64,000 nt of DNA from Chryseobacterium oleae (lineage in GTDB: Bacteria > Bacteroidota > Bacteroidia > Flavobacteriales > Weeksellaceae), in NCBI RefSeq assembly GCF_900115055.1, contig NZ_FOVD01000002.1, positions 620,001-684,000 on the forward strand. The letters run 5' to 3'. Positions 17,989 through 27,215 of this stretch are shown piece by piece. The notes beneath the pieces were generated by a model, which saw only the letters and a list, made by a program, of their open reading frames with translations, ran no database searches and was not told where the DNA came from. The stretch's first letter is position 1, and the number at the start of each line of letters is the position of its first letter. Position numbers and translations under genes: made by a program.

Positions 17989-18315
17989 TTAATCAATTTC
18001 ACTTTCAAGGTAGCCAATAACTTCCTCCGAATCTTCACTTAAATAAAATGTTCCTATATAATTGTTATTGTCAATATTTACTCCTTTTAACAGACTTCCG
18101 GAATAATTTTTCAGTCCAATTAGTAAATTATTCATTTGCTCTGCGAGTTTATGATGTTTATTATCGACTGCATTTCCTTTTCTTATTTTATATATTCCAA
18201 TTAAATTTTCTCTTTCAAATCTTCCATTACTTAGCCTCACTTGATAGTCATTAATTTCTCCAGGTAGATTGACTGCTTGTTTTATTAAATTAAAAATATC
18301 TTCTATTGTTTTCAT
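17989..18315 (-). CDS. Hypothetical protein, immunity-like
   Basis: A 108-residue soluble protein (MKTIEDIFNLIKQAVNLPGE...; ends ...GYLESEID). No family recognised. It is the first gene of a two-gene cassette with 17524-17976. The cassette is bounded on both sides by the repeated spacer (18439-18516 and 17448-17526), so it could have been inserted as a unit. Confidence 0.5.
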   Translation of the reverse strand: MKTIEDIFNLIKQAVNLPGEINDYQVRLSNGRFERENLIGIYKIRKGNAVDNKHHKLAEQMNNLLIGLKNYSGSLLKGVNIDNNNYIGTFYLSEDSEEVIGYLESEID

Positions 18316-18438
18316 ATTTTATGGTTTTACGTGTTGTACGTTCTCCCTAATAACAGGTTCGAAAATTAGCCATTTAGCTTCCTGTATTTGTTGTCATGTA
18401 GGAGATATGCCGGCTAAGCTTATCATTACGTTAACTAA

Positions 18439-18516
18439 GTGATCTGTATCATTGTAAATATAATAGTTCTTTTATTAAAATAAAACCACTGCTTAAAACA
18501 GTGGCTTATTTTTAAA
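18439..18516 (-). repeat. Spacer repeat B of the immunity array
   Basis: The partner of 17448-17526. It contains the shared CTGTATCATTGTAAATATAA word and a CCACTG...CAGTGG hairpin. It lies between the membrane immunity gene (18552) and the two-gene cassette (18315). Confidence 0.8.
18478..18512 (-). terminator. Terminator after the RHS toxin / membrane protein unit
   Basis: CCACTG-CTTAAAA-CAGTGG, followed on the minus strand by TTTTATTTTAATAAAAG. Just before it, GAGCG-TGA-CGCTC at 18524-18536 forms a second small hairpin. Confidence 0.7.
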
Positions 18517-18551
18517 AGGACACGAGCGTGACGCTCCTCCAACTGAGCGGG

Positions 18552-18887
18552 TTATCCGATCTTATTTTCAATTCCAAGCCACTGGCAGATTACGGCATAT
18601 GATACCATAAGAAAAACATACAAAACATACAAAATAATTAAGATTAAAGGAATAATAGAAACTATATTACCTTTTAAATCATTCTCTCTATTGCTTTTCT
18701 TTAAATTATAAATAAGTATTAAAGTAAATAGCAATAAACCTGGTATAAAATATAAAAAAATTAAACCAGCTCTTATCTGTTTATATTTATAAGGGTCTAT
18801 CTGATAAATGAATGCAACACTAATAATAAATAATATAAATATTAATAATATTCTTGTAGGAGTTAAAAAATTAAATATTTTTTTCAT
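18552..18887 (-). CDS. Small membrane protein, probable cognate immunity protein of the RHS toxin
   Basis: A 111-residue protein with three predicted membrane helices (about residues 10-27, 40-60 and 75-100) separated by short basic loops. It begins 11 bp after the RHS toxin stop and so is the first gene downstream of the toxin, the usual position of the cognate immunity gene. A membrane immunity protein would fit a toxin that acts on the membrane or periplasm, but this is inference. No family recognised. Confidence 0.55.
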   Translation of the reverse strand: MKKIFNFLTPTRILLIFILFIISVAFIYQIDPYKYKQIRAGLIFLYFIPGLLLFTLILIYNLKKSNRENDLKGNIVSIIPLILIILYVLYVFLMVSYAVICQWLGIENKIG

Positions 18888-18898
18888 AGCTAATTAAA

Positions 18899-21800
18899 TT
18901 ATTTAGATAAAAGGAATTTACGCCCGTTAGATAAAGATCTTGAATCCGCATTTGTATCTGCTCGACCATTATAAAGAAACTCATAAGTATTAACTCCGAA
19001 ACTAACTTCATGATTAAGCAATCCAATAAATTTCGACCATCCTCCCCACATAAAGTTTCCAGCATCCATTAAACTATAAATAGTATTTGTATTTCCAAAT
19101 CTTATATGATAAGAAGAATCATTCTGATTAACATTATTTCCTATATCTAACTTTCGGGATAAATAATGCGCTGAAAAATCAGCCTCTCCATAAGTGGATT
19201 CATAGCCAATCAAACTATATGCTAAGAATTGGGCACTTGGAGAGATAATCATGTTTCCTAGTCTTCCTTGGGCGAGCAAAGTTCTAATTTTGTTAGTATT
19301 GGGAACACTAGCTATTGCTTTTAAAAATTCATGGTAATCAATGGGATAATAAACATGATCCCCAACATTATACTTCCTTCTTGAGCTTGTTTTATCTACA
19401 CCTTCAGGATCATTCATAAACAATTCCATCCCGCTCTCATCAAAAAATCTATTAGGCTTTCCATTTCTAACGTAACTTTTGACTTTTCCATTTTTATCTA
19501 CTGTTATATCATCTCCAATTTTTTTAAAATGAATCCCTTTAAAATATTCAGATTGTTCAATATATGTCATTAGACCTTTAAACTCTTCTGTTTGCCCAAA
19601 GGTTGCCGGACCCATTCCTCCTTTGCCGTTTTCTATCAAAAATCTATCCCTATTATCAATTGAGTTTGCTGATCCAAACCATCCTGAGTTGGGATCTTGT
19701 CCTAGACCTGGTTCCCCCATAGGAGCCATCGCTTTTCTGCCGTCCGGATCTATAAAGCTTATAGGGTTGTTTAAGGCATAATTGTAAGGTGTAAATCTTC
19801 TGGAAGTTTCAGCCAAAGGATCTACAACGCCCCATCTTGCAATATCTGCCATATACATTCTGGCTCCGTAGTCGCTCCAGCCTGTTTCTTTCTGCAGCTC
19901 TTTTCCGTTGTAGCCATATTTGTAGGAAGGATTTCCAGCTAAGGCATTATAACCTTCATGTTTCAGTCCGAAAGGATAGAAATTGTTTTCTTCAAGAACT
20001 TCTGCGCTGCCATTTGTGTTTTTGGAGTAACTTAATCTGACATTTCCCAAATGGTCGGTATAGCTGTAAATATACTTATTATTTTCAAAATTGTAGTACC
20101 CTTCAGATGTCGGAACAAATTTTAGATTAAGAGGGTCATTCTGTGATGTTCCTTTATTTTCGTACTGGAAACCGTTCAGATATTCAGTAATTTTAGTGCT
20201 CTCCAGGTTTTGCTTACCCAAACCGTAGGTATAGGTTTTTTTTAGCTTGGTGCCGTCTGCACTGTACAGATATTTCGTGTTTACATTGTACATAAGATTG
20301 ACCTGATCCCGCGATTTATATTGCATATCGAATTCTACATAATCAGGAAGATCCAGGAAGTTGTAATCAATCTGTAAAATACCTTTATCAATATGGTCTT
20401 TCATATTCCCGTTCTCATCATATGAAATGGTAGTTCCTGAAGTATCGGGATATCCGGCATAATCCCCTGAACTGTCTGTAACAGAATTGAGTCGGTTTCC
20501 GGTGTAGCTGTACGTAAGGTTATCAATAAGCTGCGCAGTTCCTGTAAAACTTTTCCCGTTTCGCTGCAGTTCGGTGATATTTCCGTTCATATCATAGCCA
20601 ACGGTTTCATTAAAGAAATTATTCTGCGGTACGGAGGAGTCAGGTTCTGAATATGTCCCCTTTTTCATCCTGTTCAAAGGATCATACTGGTAACTGTATT
20701 TTCTCAATATCTGATCCTGTGCGCTTTTCCAGCTTACCTCTTTTATATTTCCGCTGTATTTTCCAGAAGAAGTACCGGCCGGATCAAAATAGGAAACAGC
20801 ATATCCGAAAAGATCACTTCCCAGAATGGCGGGATCATTTACTTTGGTAATGGATCCTCTTATGTTATAGGTATAATCTATACTTTGCAGATTGTTTCCT
20901 ACTTTTTTATTGGAAAGCTGTGACAGTTCGTTATAAGTGTTCTCTGACATTAATTCCTGCGGCTGGCTGTTTACCTGATGCCACTGTTTTTTCAGACGAT
21001 TTTGGCTGTCATATTCAAAGGTTTGGGTAATCACTTTTTCCGTATCCGAAGAAAGCCTTTTGTGATAAACTTTTGTCTGTTGTACCACGGCTGCAAAGTC
21101 CAGCTCAGATTCTGTTTTGGTATATCCTCCCAAATGATTCACTGAATAGGTGCCCACAGCTCTTGATTTCTCATCATACCAGATATAGCTTTTGGTCCAG
21201 TTATCATCTTCTATATTTTTCACATAAGAAGCAGTAGCCAGATTTTTGGTATTCAGGGAAGCGTCCATAGTATCACCAATGGTGTTTTTTCCCAATACCT
21301 GAGCTGGTCTGGAAGGCGAATCCAGCGGGTATGTGTCGTAATAATTTAGGCTTAGTAAGTATTGTACCTTGTCATATTGAGGGTATCCTGCTTCTATTGT
21401 GTAATATACAGCCATACCGCTATAATTTACCACTACCGAAGAAGTTCTTGTTTCATTATTTGTGCCTTTAGCATATGCATTATTCTGTTCTTCTTCCCGG
21501 GTACTTCCTGCGGCCAGAGATATTCCGGTCATGATAACTCTTGAAAATTGGTCATATTTTGTATACAGCCATTGTCCTTTAGCCCTCATAGCAGCATCCT
21601 GTGTAGATACCAGACGGTCCTGCTTATCATACACCATATATTCCCAGCCTTTTCCGGGAATTTTCTTTTCTATCAGCCTGTTTTGTCCGTCATATCTGTA
21701 CTGGTAGCATAGTTTATCCCGTATGGCCTGATCCGAAACATCTGCGGCAACAGCCAATGGCGGAATGACAAAGGCTAGCTGCCCAAAATCATTATAGGCA

Positions 21801-22474
21801 TAATAGGTGTCAATGTTTTGTGTCCCGTCATTTTTTCTAACCAAAATGATATTTCCGTCAGAGTTCTTGAATTCCGTGGTAGTATTCCCATCCCCGTTTG
21901 TTACGGTGCTTTTCATCAGCTGATTGGCTCCGTAGGTTCCGTTTTCAGTAATGGTGGAGACACTGTTTTGCAAGGACGTGGAAACGGTATATTTTTTTAC
22001 TTCTCCCGGTGTATTGGCTGCATAGGTGATACTGGAAGGATGTGCTGCCCAGTCGTTGCCCGGAGGAGTTATTTTTTTAATTCTTCCTAAAGGCGAATTT
22101 TCCAGTTCCTTTTCGGAATAGATTTTTTCGTTTCCAAAGATATTGGCGGCATTATTCAGAGGGTCTGTGTAAATGGCTCCGTTTTGTGTGCCGGTCTGCG
22201 GAACAGGAAAATATTCTTTTGTTATTCTTCCGAATTCATCATATTGGATATGGCTGACCACATCTTTTCCGGAAGGCGTTCCTTTAATACTAATCACCTG
22301 TTTGGCCCTTCCCAGATTATCAAAATACTGAACCTGTTCAGCTTTTTTGATACAGGATTCATCAAGGCAGGTTTTACTATATATATAATTCTCGTCTGTA
22401 TTTGCACTGACTGTCTGAGCAGAAGAATATGTCACTAAAAACAGTAGATTCAATAATGATATTATTTTTTTCAT
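18899..22474 (-). CDS. RHS-repeat polymorphic toxin with an unassigned C-terminal toxin domain
   Basis: A 1191-residue exported protein. The start at 22474 gives the signal peptide MKKIISLLNLLFLVTYSSAQ. Residues ~25-820 hold YD/RHS repeats (QYFDNLGRAKQVISIKG, YDEFGR, YAYNDFGQLAFVIP, YRYDGQNRLIEKK, YDKQDRL and others). The start of this region resembles the DUF6443-type opening of Bacteroidota RHS proteins as I recall it. The RHS core lies near residues 830-913 (YTDHLGNVRLSYS, ENNFYPFGLKHEGYN, YGYNGKELQKETGWSDYGAR, ending in DPDGR at ~909-913). After DPDGR, ~278 residues form the variable toxin part, which I cannot assign. It ends with a compact segment (DAGNFMWGGWSKFIG...GRADTNADSRSLSNGRKF). 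One base separates the start from the stop of the upstream RHS partner. Confidence 0.88.
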   Translation of the reverse strand: MKKIISLLNLLFLVTYSSAQTVSANTDENYIYSKTCLDESCIKKAEQVQYFDNLGRAKQVISIKGTPSGKDVVSHIQYDEFGRITKEYFPVPQTGTQNGAIYTDPLNNAANIFGNEKIYSEKELENSPLGRIKKITPPGNDWAAHPSSITYAANTPGEVKKYTVSTSLQNSVSTITENGTYGANQLMKSTVTNGDGNTTTEFKNSDGNIILVRKNDGTQNIDTYYAYNDFGQLAFVIPPLAVAADVSDQAIRDKLCYQYRYDGQNRLIEKKIPGKGWEYMVYDKQDRLVSTQDAAMRAKGQWLYTKYDQFSRVIMTGISLAAGSTREEEQNNAYAKGTNNETRTSSVVVNYSGMAVYYTIEAGYPQYDKVQYLLSLNYYDTYPLDSPSRPAQVLGKNTIGDTMDASLNTKNLATASYVKNIEDDNWTKSYIWYDEKSRAVGTYSVNHLGGYTKTESELDFAAVVQQTKVYHKRLSSDTEKVITQTFEYDSQNRLKKQWHQVNSQPQELMSENTYNELSQLSNKKVGNNLQSIDYTYNIRGSITKVNDPAILGSDLFGYAVSYFDPAGTSSGKYSGNIKEVSWKSAQDQILRKYSYQYDPLNRMKKGTYSEPDSSVPQNNFFNETVGYDMNGNITELQRNGKSFTGTAQLIDNLTYSYTGNRLNSVTDSSGDYAGYPDTSGTTISYDENGNMKDHIDKGILQIDYNFLDLPDYVEFDMQYKSRDQVNLMYNVNTKYLYSADGTKLKKTYTYGLGKQNLESTKITEYLNGFQYENKGTSQNDPLNLKFVPTSEGYYNFENNKYIYSYTDHLGNVRLSYSKNTNGSAEVLEENNFYPFGLKHEGYNALAGNPSYKYGYNGKELQKETGWSDYGARMYMADIARWGVVDPLAETSRRFTPYNYALNNPISFIDPDGRKAMAPMGEPGLGQDPNSGWFGSANSIDNRDRFLIENGKGGMGPATFGQTEEFKGLMTYIEQSEYFKGIHFKKIGDDITVDKNGKVKSYVRNGKPNRFFDESGMELFMNDPEGVDKTSSRRKYNVGDHVYYPIDYHEFLKAIASVPNTNKIRTLLAQGRLGNMIISPSAQFLAYSLIGYESTYGEADFSAHYLSRKLDIGNNVNQNDSSYHIRFGNTNTIYSLMDAGNFMWGGWSKFIGLLNHEVSFGVNTYEFLYNGRADTNADSRSLSNGRKFLLSK

Positions 22475-22475
22475 C

Positions 22476-25274
22476 TTAATTAGTTTTATAGTTATACTGA
22501 TATTCTGAGAGTGTTTTTCCACTGGCATCGGTGATTTTTATAAGCCTGTTGGCGCTGTCATACAGATAAGTGGTTTTTATTCCGTTGGCAGAAATGCTGT
22601 TGGTAATACCGATCAGCGGATCATAGGTGGAAGTGGTCACAGAATAGTTTTTTAATACGGGATCTTTCTTTAGGTTTTCTAAAGCCAGCAATAAGGAAGA
22701 CTCATTGGCCGGATTATCGGCATCAGCATTGGACGCATTCACTGCTGCAATAACGGTCTGGAGATTCATCACCTGACTGTAAGGCAGACCTTCAATTTTA
22801 GCAATCGGCTGGGTCTGGTAATATCCCCAGATTGTGGTGGTCGGGATATGCACTTTATTGGAAGCCTGTACAAGATTGCCTTTATCATCATATATATCAA
22901 GCGTAGCGGCTGTTATCGGGCTTTGATTCTGCATATTAAATTCAATCACTGATGAAGGATACAGGTTGGATGAACTGTCATATTTTGTCTCCGATTTATT
23001 GACAAGAGTTCCGTTTACTTTTACTTCGGTCTGAATAGGGATAGACATCATGTTGGCATTTGTCAGACGGATATTGTTCATATCGGCTGCGTAGCTTATC
23101 TTCTTCTCAGTTACTTTCCCTTCAGAAGAAGTGTCCTTTATTAAAGACGTCTGTAAATTGGCCGGATTGGAAAAGGTTTCTGTGATATTCTGTAAGCTGC
23201 TTCCGTTATCATAGTAGGTTTTGGATGTGGTTTTGGAAGATTTCATCCAGGAAGCTTTGGACCGGTATCCGGCGCACATGGTATATTCCGGAAGATTGCT
23301 GATTTCATCAAAAACATATTCCATGTTTTCATCCGACATTAACTGGTTTTGTTGGCTGAACACTTCTTTTTTGGTCAGAATTCCCGAAGAAACTATATTA
23401 TAATAAGGCCTGTAGAAAACATTTCCGCCTGAAGTATAGTCATCCGGTGTTTTAAAGTAATATTTTGAATAGCCTATGTTTTCAGACTCTCCGCCATATA
23501 TTTCCTTTACATTACGGTATAGGATAAAGCCTGTCGCATAGTCTCCATCGCATGATTCTCCAAAAAACTCCTGTCCGCTGGAATCATTGGGATTTGTAAA
23601 TGAATTATACTGATAGGTGATCGTTTTTTTCAGGCTTAAAATTGAAGTGTAATATTTGATAGTGGCAATACGTGGTACTTCTCTTTGAATCGTATTTTTA
23701 TAAGGTTGGGGAAGACTCGTAATGGCATATGTTTTAATGGTCCCATTTCCATTGCCTTTTATTTTGAAGGTGTAAGTTCCCGGAGTGAGATTATAATATT
23801 TTATTCCGTCACACTTATAAATGGCATATCCATGCATTTCAGCCCCTCCTGAATTCATGAGCTTATAGACTGGTGGGGAAACAATGTCTCCATGTATATC
23901 ATGAATCGTGTAGACCTCTGAAAGCAAATCGGTTACAAAAAACTTTTTGGTTTCCGTGACTTGGAATGTATAATTTCTGCTGATATTGGTGTCATAATCT
24001 GCAGTATTGACAAGATTTAAATACTGTACATCAGGCTGTGTTATTTGATTTGTATCAAACAGGAGCTGACTGCTATCCCGATACATCTCACCGGCTTCAA
24101 AGTTATACTCTACATATCCTCCTTCAGGCAGTATCATTTTTTTTAATAGTCCAAGTGTAAAGTGTCCCGGATATTTTGGGCCGTCGACAGGGCATAAGAA
24201 ATTTCCATATTCGTTCGGATTACCGGACGGACTGTAGTTTGTTTCTGAACCTAATCGGTCATATTCAAGTGTTCTTGCTTCTATAACCCGCTCGTTTTTA
24301 TCCAGTTTTTTGATATCTGTTAAAATTCTTTTTCCTTGATTACCATTATCCGGAGTACCTTGATACACTGAAAAAGTGGAATATTGTAATCTGTATTTGG
24401 AAATAAGATGTGAGTAAGCATCTGACAGTGAAACCGTACTTAACTCATACGGATCATTCTTTCCGGCGTCTTCCATAAAAGCACTGTAACTATACTCAAA
24501 AGCCATTTTTCCGTATTTTGTAGAAATAGTCCCTAGCTTACAGTTTTGATAGATAATGACATTTCCTGAGTATTTTGTGTTTTTCTGGTAGCTAAAATCA
24601 GCAACAGTAAGATTGTTTTCATCAATTATTTTGGTAAGGAAAAAGGCAGATTTATAATTAAAACCCGCTGCTCCGGTATTGTATCTTGATACACTGTAAT
24701 CTTCAAAAATATACTTAATGCCTTTATCATTGGTCAGGGTAAAAGAATTAAGGATAAGGGTAGCTGTATTGGAATCTCTTGTATAGTCAATTTTAATATT
24801 GTTTCCTGAGATGTTATTTAAGGTGAAAGTATTGTTTAAGGTATCTCTTACAAACTTGAATTTTCCGGATTCTCCCGGAATGTCATAGTAATAAATATCA
24901 TCAAATATATTTTTCTTATAATTGGGTCTGTTGGGATTGGAGAGTTCTTCATCCACCATACCGTTGATGACTCTTGAAATAACACCGCCTTTCAATAAAG
25001 ACCATCCTAAACCGACTTCGCTTCCGGGTTTATTACTGATTGCATTATAGGCATGGTAATTCAGGACCGCTGAAAGATCTACGCCTGAATGACCTGAAGG
25101 CAGGCTAAATAAAGGAACTGAAATATTGGGGATTCCGGTAGATAAAGAAACCGGCGTATTTACATAAGAAGAAAATGAAGAAACCGATGGCATAGGTTCG
25201 GAAGTGTCACCAAAATTTCTTTGCGATAATCCCCAGTTAAAAATTAATATACATAATAGAAGTATCTTTTTCAT
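22476..25274 (-). CDS. RHS/YD-repeat partner protein (SpvB-like N-terminal region)
   Basis: A 932-residue exported protein with signal peptide MKKILLLCILIFNWGLSQ. The early region (STGIPNISVPLFSLPSGHSG, VDLSAVLNYHA, GLGWSLLKGGVISR) matches the opening of SpvB/TcdB-type and RHS-associated proteins, where a beta-propeller or cage begins. The C-terminus holds YD repeats (TYLYDSANRLIKITDASGK, YQYNY). It ends without a toxin domain. The stop codon is one base from the start of the RHS toxin gene, so the two are translationally coupled. They probably make one split cage, this protein capping or extending the RHS shell of the next (inference). A T9SS-sorted protein gene lies 9 bp upstream. Confidence 0.82.
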   Translation of the reverse strand: MKKILLLCILIFNWGLSQRNFGDTSEPMPSVSSFSSYVNTPVSLSTGIPNISVPLFSLPSGHSGVDLSAVLNYHAYNAISNKPGSEVGLGWSLLKGGVISRVINGMVDEELSNPNRPNYKKNIFDDIYYYDIPGESGKFKFVRDTLNNTFTLNNISGNNIKIDYTRDSNTATLILNSFTLTNDKGIKYIFEDYSVSRYNTGAAGFNYKSAFFLTKIIDENNLTVADFSYQKNTKYSGNVIIYQNCKLGTISTKYGKMAFEYSYSAFMEDAGKNDPYELSTVSLSDAYSHLISKYRLQYSTFSVYQGTPDNGNQGKRILTDIKKLDKNERVIEARTLEYDRLGSETNYSPSGNPNEYGNFLCPVDGPKYPGHFTLGLLKKMILPEGGYVEYNFEAGEMYRDSSQLLFDTNQITQPDVQYLNLVNTADYDTNISRNYTFQVTETKKFFVTDLLSEVYTIHDIHGDIVSPPVYKLMNSGGAEMHGYAIYKCDGIKYYNLTPGTYTFKIKGNGNGTIKTYAITSLPQPYKNTIQREVPRIATIKYYTSILSLKKTITYQYNSFTNPNDSSGQEFFGESCDGDYATGFILYRNVKEIYGGESENIGYSKYYFKTPDDYTSGGNVFYRPYYNIVSSGILTKKEVFSQQNQLMSDENMEYVFDEISNLPEYTMCAGYRSKASWMKSSKTTSKTYYDNGSSLQNITETFSNPANLQTSLIKDTSSEGKVTEKKISYAADMNNIRLTNANMMSIPIQTEVKVNGTLVNKSETKYDSSSNLYPSSVIEFNMQNQSPITAATLDIYDDKGNLVQASNKVHIPTTTIWGYYQTQPIAKIEGLPYSQVMNLQTVIAAVNASNADADNPANESSLLLALENLKKDPVLKNYSVTTSTYDPLIGITNSISANGIKTTYLYDSANRLIKITDASGKTLSEYQYNYKTN

Positions 25275-25283
25275 AATTGTGTT

Positions 25284-26903
25284 TTATTTCTTGATTAGTT
25301 TTGCACTTGCCGTTTTATTATTATCCGTTTTTATCGTCACCAGATAAGCCCCCTGAATCAAATTCTGGGTATTGATCTTCGTGATCTTATTTTTCGTTTT
25401 CAAACTCTGCAGCTGCCTTCCACCCATATCATACAGGATAATATCAGCTTCTTTAAAGTCAAAGCCTATTTCTACGTAAGCATAGTCTGAAACAGGATTT
25501 GGATAAATTTTAATGTCTTGTTTTTCAATTAATTTATTGATCTGACTGTCACCAAGCTTCACAATCTTCCAGTTCTCTTTTCCAAGCTCTTCCGCGCTGG
25601 TTCCTGCCAAAATGATAGAGCCATCTCTGTTTAATCTGATATCCGAAAGTCTTTCCTCTTTCTTTCTGGATTCTCCTTTCACATATTTTCTCCACGCTTC
25701 ATTGCCATCTTGGTTCAGGTAAAACATCCAGAACGTTTCATCATCTGTTTGTATTTTTCCTTCTGCCTGAGTATAGCCTCCTAAAAGAATTCCCTTTGAG
25801 GATTTATCATCTGCTGAATGAAGGACGCTCATACCCATTAAAATATCACGGTTCTTGAAATTGAAAGATTTCTGCCAGATCTCATCGCCTCTTTCATTTA
25901 AAGAAATCAACCATAAGTCTGTTCCTTCCTCAATTCCTACCGTTTTATTTCCCGACCTTTCAGATCTGGATTCTCCACCGATTACATATCCTGCAGATGT
26001 TAAAGCCAATGTTCTGATATGATCATCACCTTTTCCTCCGTAATTCTTTTCCCATTCTACTTTTCCGGTTTTGTCGAGTTTGACGATCCAATAATCTCCC
26101 TCGCCGAAATTATCCGTAGACTTAGCAGTTCGGAATACGGGATACGAGGTTGCCGAAGACGACTTATCTGCGGAACCCGAAATCCGGATCTCGGAACTTC
26201 TCGAGTAAATTCCCAACAAGGCTCCTCCATCTCTCGTAGGAATCATTTTCTCCACTTCATCCAAGCCTTTTCCACCCAGAACAGTTTCAGAAAGTATTTT
26301 TCCATTTTTATCCAATCTTGAGATCCAAACATCTTTTGATCCATAACCGCTGGTTCCCTGAGGCTCCCGAAGGGAACTTTGTCTGTTTCCGGCTACAAAA
26401 AATCCAAGGTCTGTTGTTTGAATAACTGACCTAGCTTCCTCATCAGAAGAACTTCCCAATGTTTTTTGCCAAAGCTCATCTCCGAATTCATTGATTCTGA
26501 TCATCCAGATATCAGATCCGCCTTTGGAATCTTCTTTTTTATCTAATCCTTTTCCGGAATAAGAAGTTCCGGCCAGAAGAAAACCTCCTTCCTGAGTGGT
26601 TACAGAAGCTGACAAATAATCATGGTTTTGCCCTGAGAAATATTTCTCCCAAACCTGCTCACCTTGTTGGTTCAGTTTAATTAAGTGAAAATCGTAACCG
26701 TTATTTTGCTTACTGCCTTCAGCCTGAAGCTTACTGCTTTGGATGCTGCTTCCCGAAATAAGATATTGCTGATCGATAGTCGTAGTCACCTGGCTTAGAA
26801 AATTCTGCGTAGAAGATCTGATGTCTTTCTGCCACAATACTTCCTGGGCAGACAGCCCCAGAAGCGTGCACAGCGTAAATGCACTGGAGTAGAATCTCTT
26901 CAT
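25284..26903 (-). CDS. T9SS-sorted repeat protein at the head of the RHS toxin operon
   Basis: A 539-residue secreted protein with signal peptide MKRFYSSAFTLCTLLGLSAQ. The body is made of about eight repeats with the pattern GGSDIWMIRINEFGDELWQK, then G-G-S/K-G-x-D-(D/E) and a strand such as GGFLLAGTS, typical of a bladed beta-propeller. The last ~75 residues are a T9SS type A sorting domain (IKIYPNPVSDYAYVEIG to the end at LIKK). As first gene of the RHS operon it could anchor or display the complex at the surface (inference). The RHS proteins themselves carry no T9SS domain. Confidence 0.82.
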   Translation of the reverse strand: MKRFYSSAFTLCTLLGLSAQEVLWQKDIRSSTQNFLSQVTTTIDQQYLISGSSIQSSKLQAEGSKQNNGYDFHLIKLNQQGEQVWEKYFSGQNHDYLSASVTTQEGGFLLAGTSYSGKGLDKKEDSKGGSDIWMIRINEFGDELWQKTLGSSSDEEARSVIQTTDLGFFVAGNRQSSLREPQGTSGYGSKDVWISRLDKNGKILSETVLGGKGLDEVEKMIPTRDGGALLGIYSRSSEIRISGSADKSSSATSYPVFRTAKSTDNFGEGDYWIVKLDKTGKVEWEKNYGGKGDDHIRTLALTSAGYVIGGESRSERSGNKTVGIEEGTDLWLISLNERGDEIWQKSFNFKNRDILMGMSVLHSADDKSSKGILLGGYTQAEGKIQTDDETFWMFYLNQDGNEAWRKYVKGESRKKEERLSDIRLNRDGSIILAGTSAEELGKENWKIVKLGDSQINKLIEKQDIKIYPNPVSDYAYVEIGFDFKEADIILYDMGGRQLQSLKTKNKITKINTQNLIQGAYLVTIKTDNNKTASAKLIKK

Positions 26904-27215
26904 CTATTTGTGTTTTAAGTTAATATTAGTTTTATAAATAAAGCGGCAAATTTAACGTTTTTTAACACACTCACAAGTCTCTTTAATGAGATTTAATGTG
27001 AGTTTTATCACCTCTTAGTGTTTTTTACGTCACCTTTAGTTTTGATGAGGTAAAGGTATCATGACATTGCGACAAAAGGTGTCGTATTTTAATTGTTCCG
27101 AATTAAATGCGGGGAATTATGGTATTGACAGAATTAATAAAATTAAAGTTTACAGCAAAAAAAAGAGAAACCAGAGTTTCTCTTTTTTGATATATTATTT
27201 TCAGTTACAATACTT
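26904..27215. other. Promoter region of the RHS operon and terminator of the DUF2314 gene
   Basis: Contains the hairpin terminator at 27157-27188. The remaining DNA (26904-27156) must hold the promoter of the minus-strand RHS operon, but no -33/-7 pair stands out. A short plus-strand frame here overlaps the terminator and is not a credible gene. Confidence 0.45.
27157..27188 (-). terminator. Terminator of the DUF2314/ankyrin gene
   Basis: AAAAAAGAGAAAC-CAGA-GTTTCTCTTTTTT, a 13-bp stem with the T run on the minus strand. Confidence 0.85.

Noticed and set aside
18516..18560. tRNA-like fragment (GCTCAGTTGG and flanking stems)
   Set aside because: Only a D-arm-like hairpin is present; no anticodon arm, no T arm and no acceptor stem could be built.
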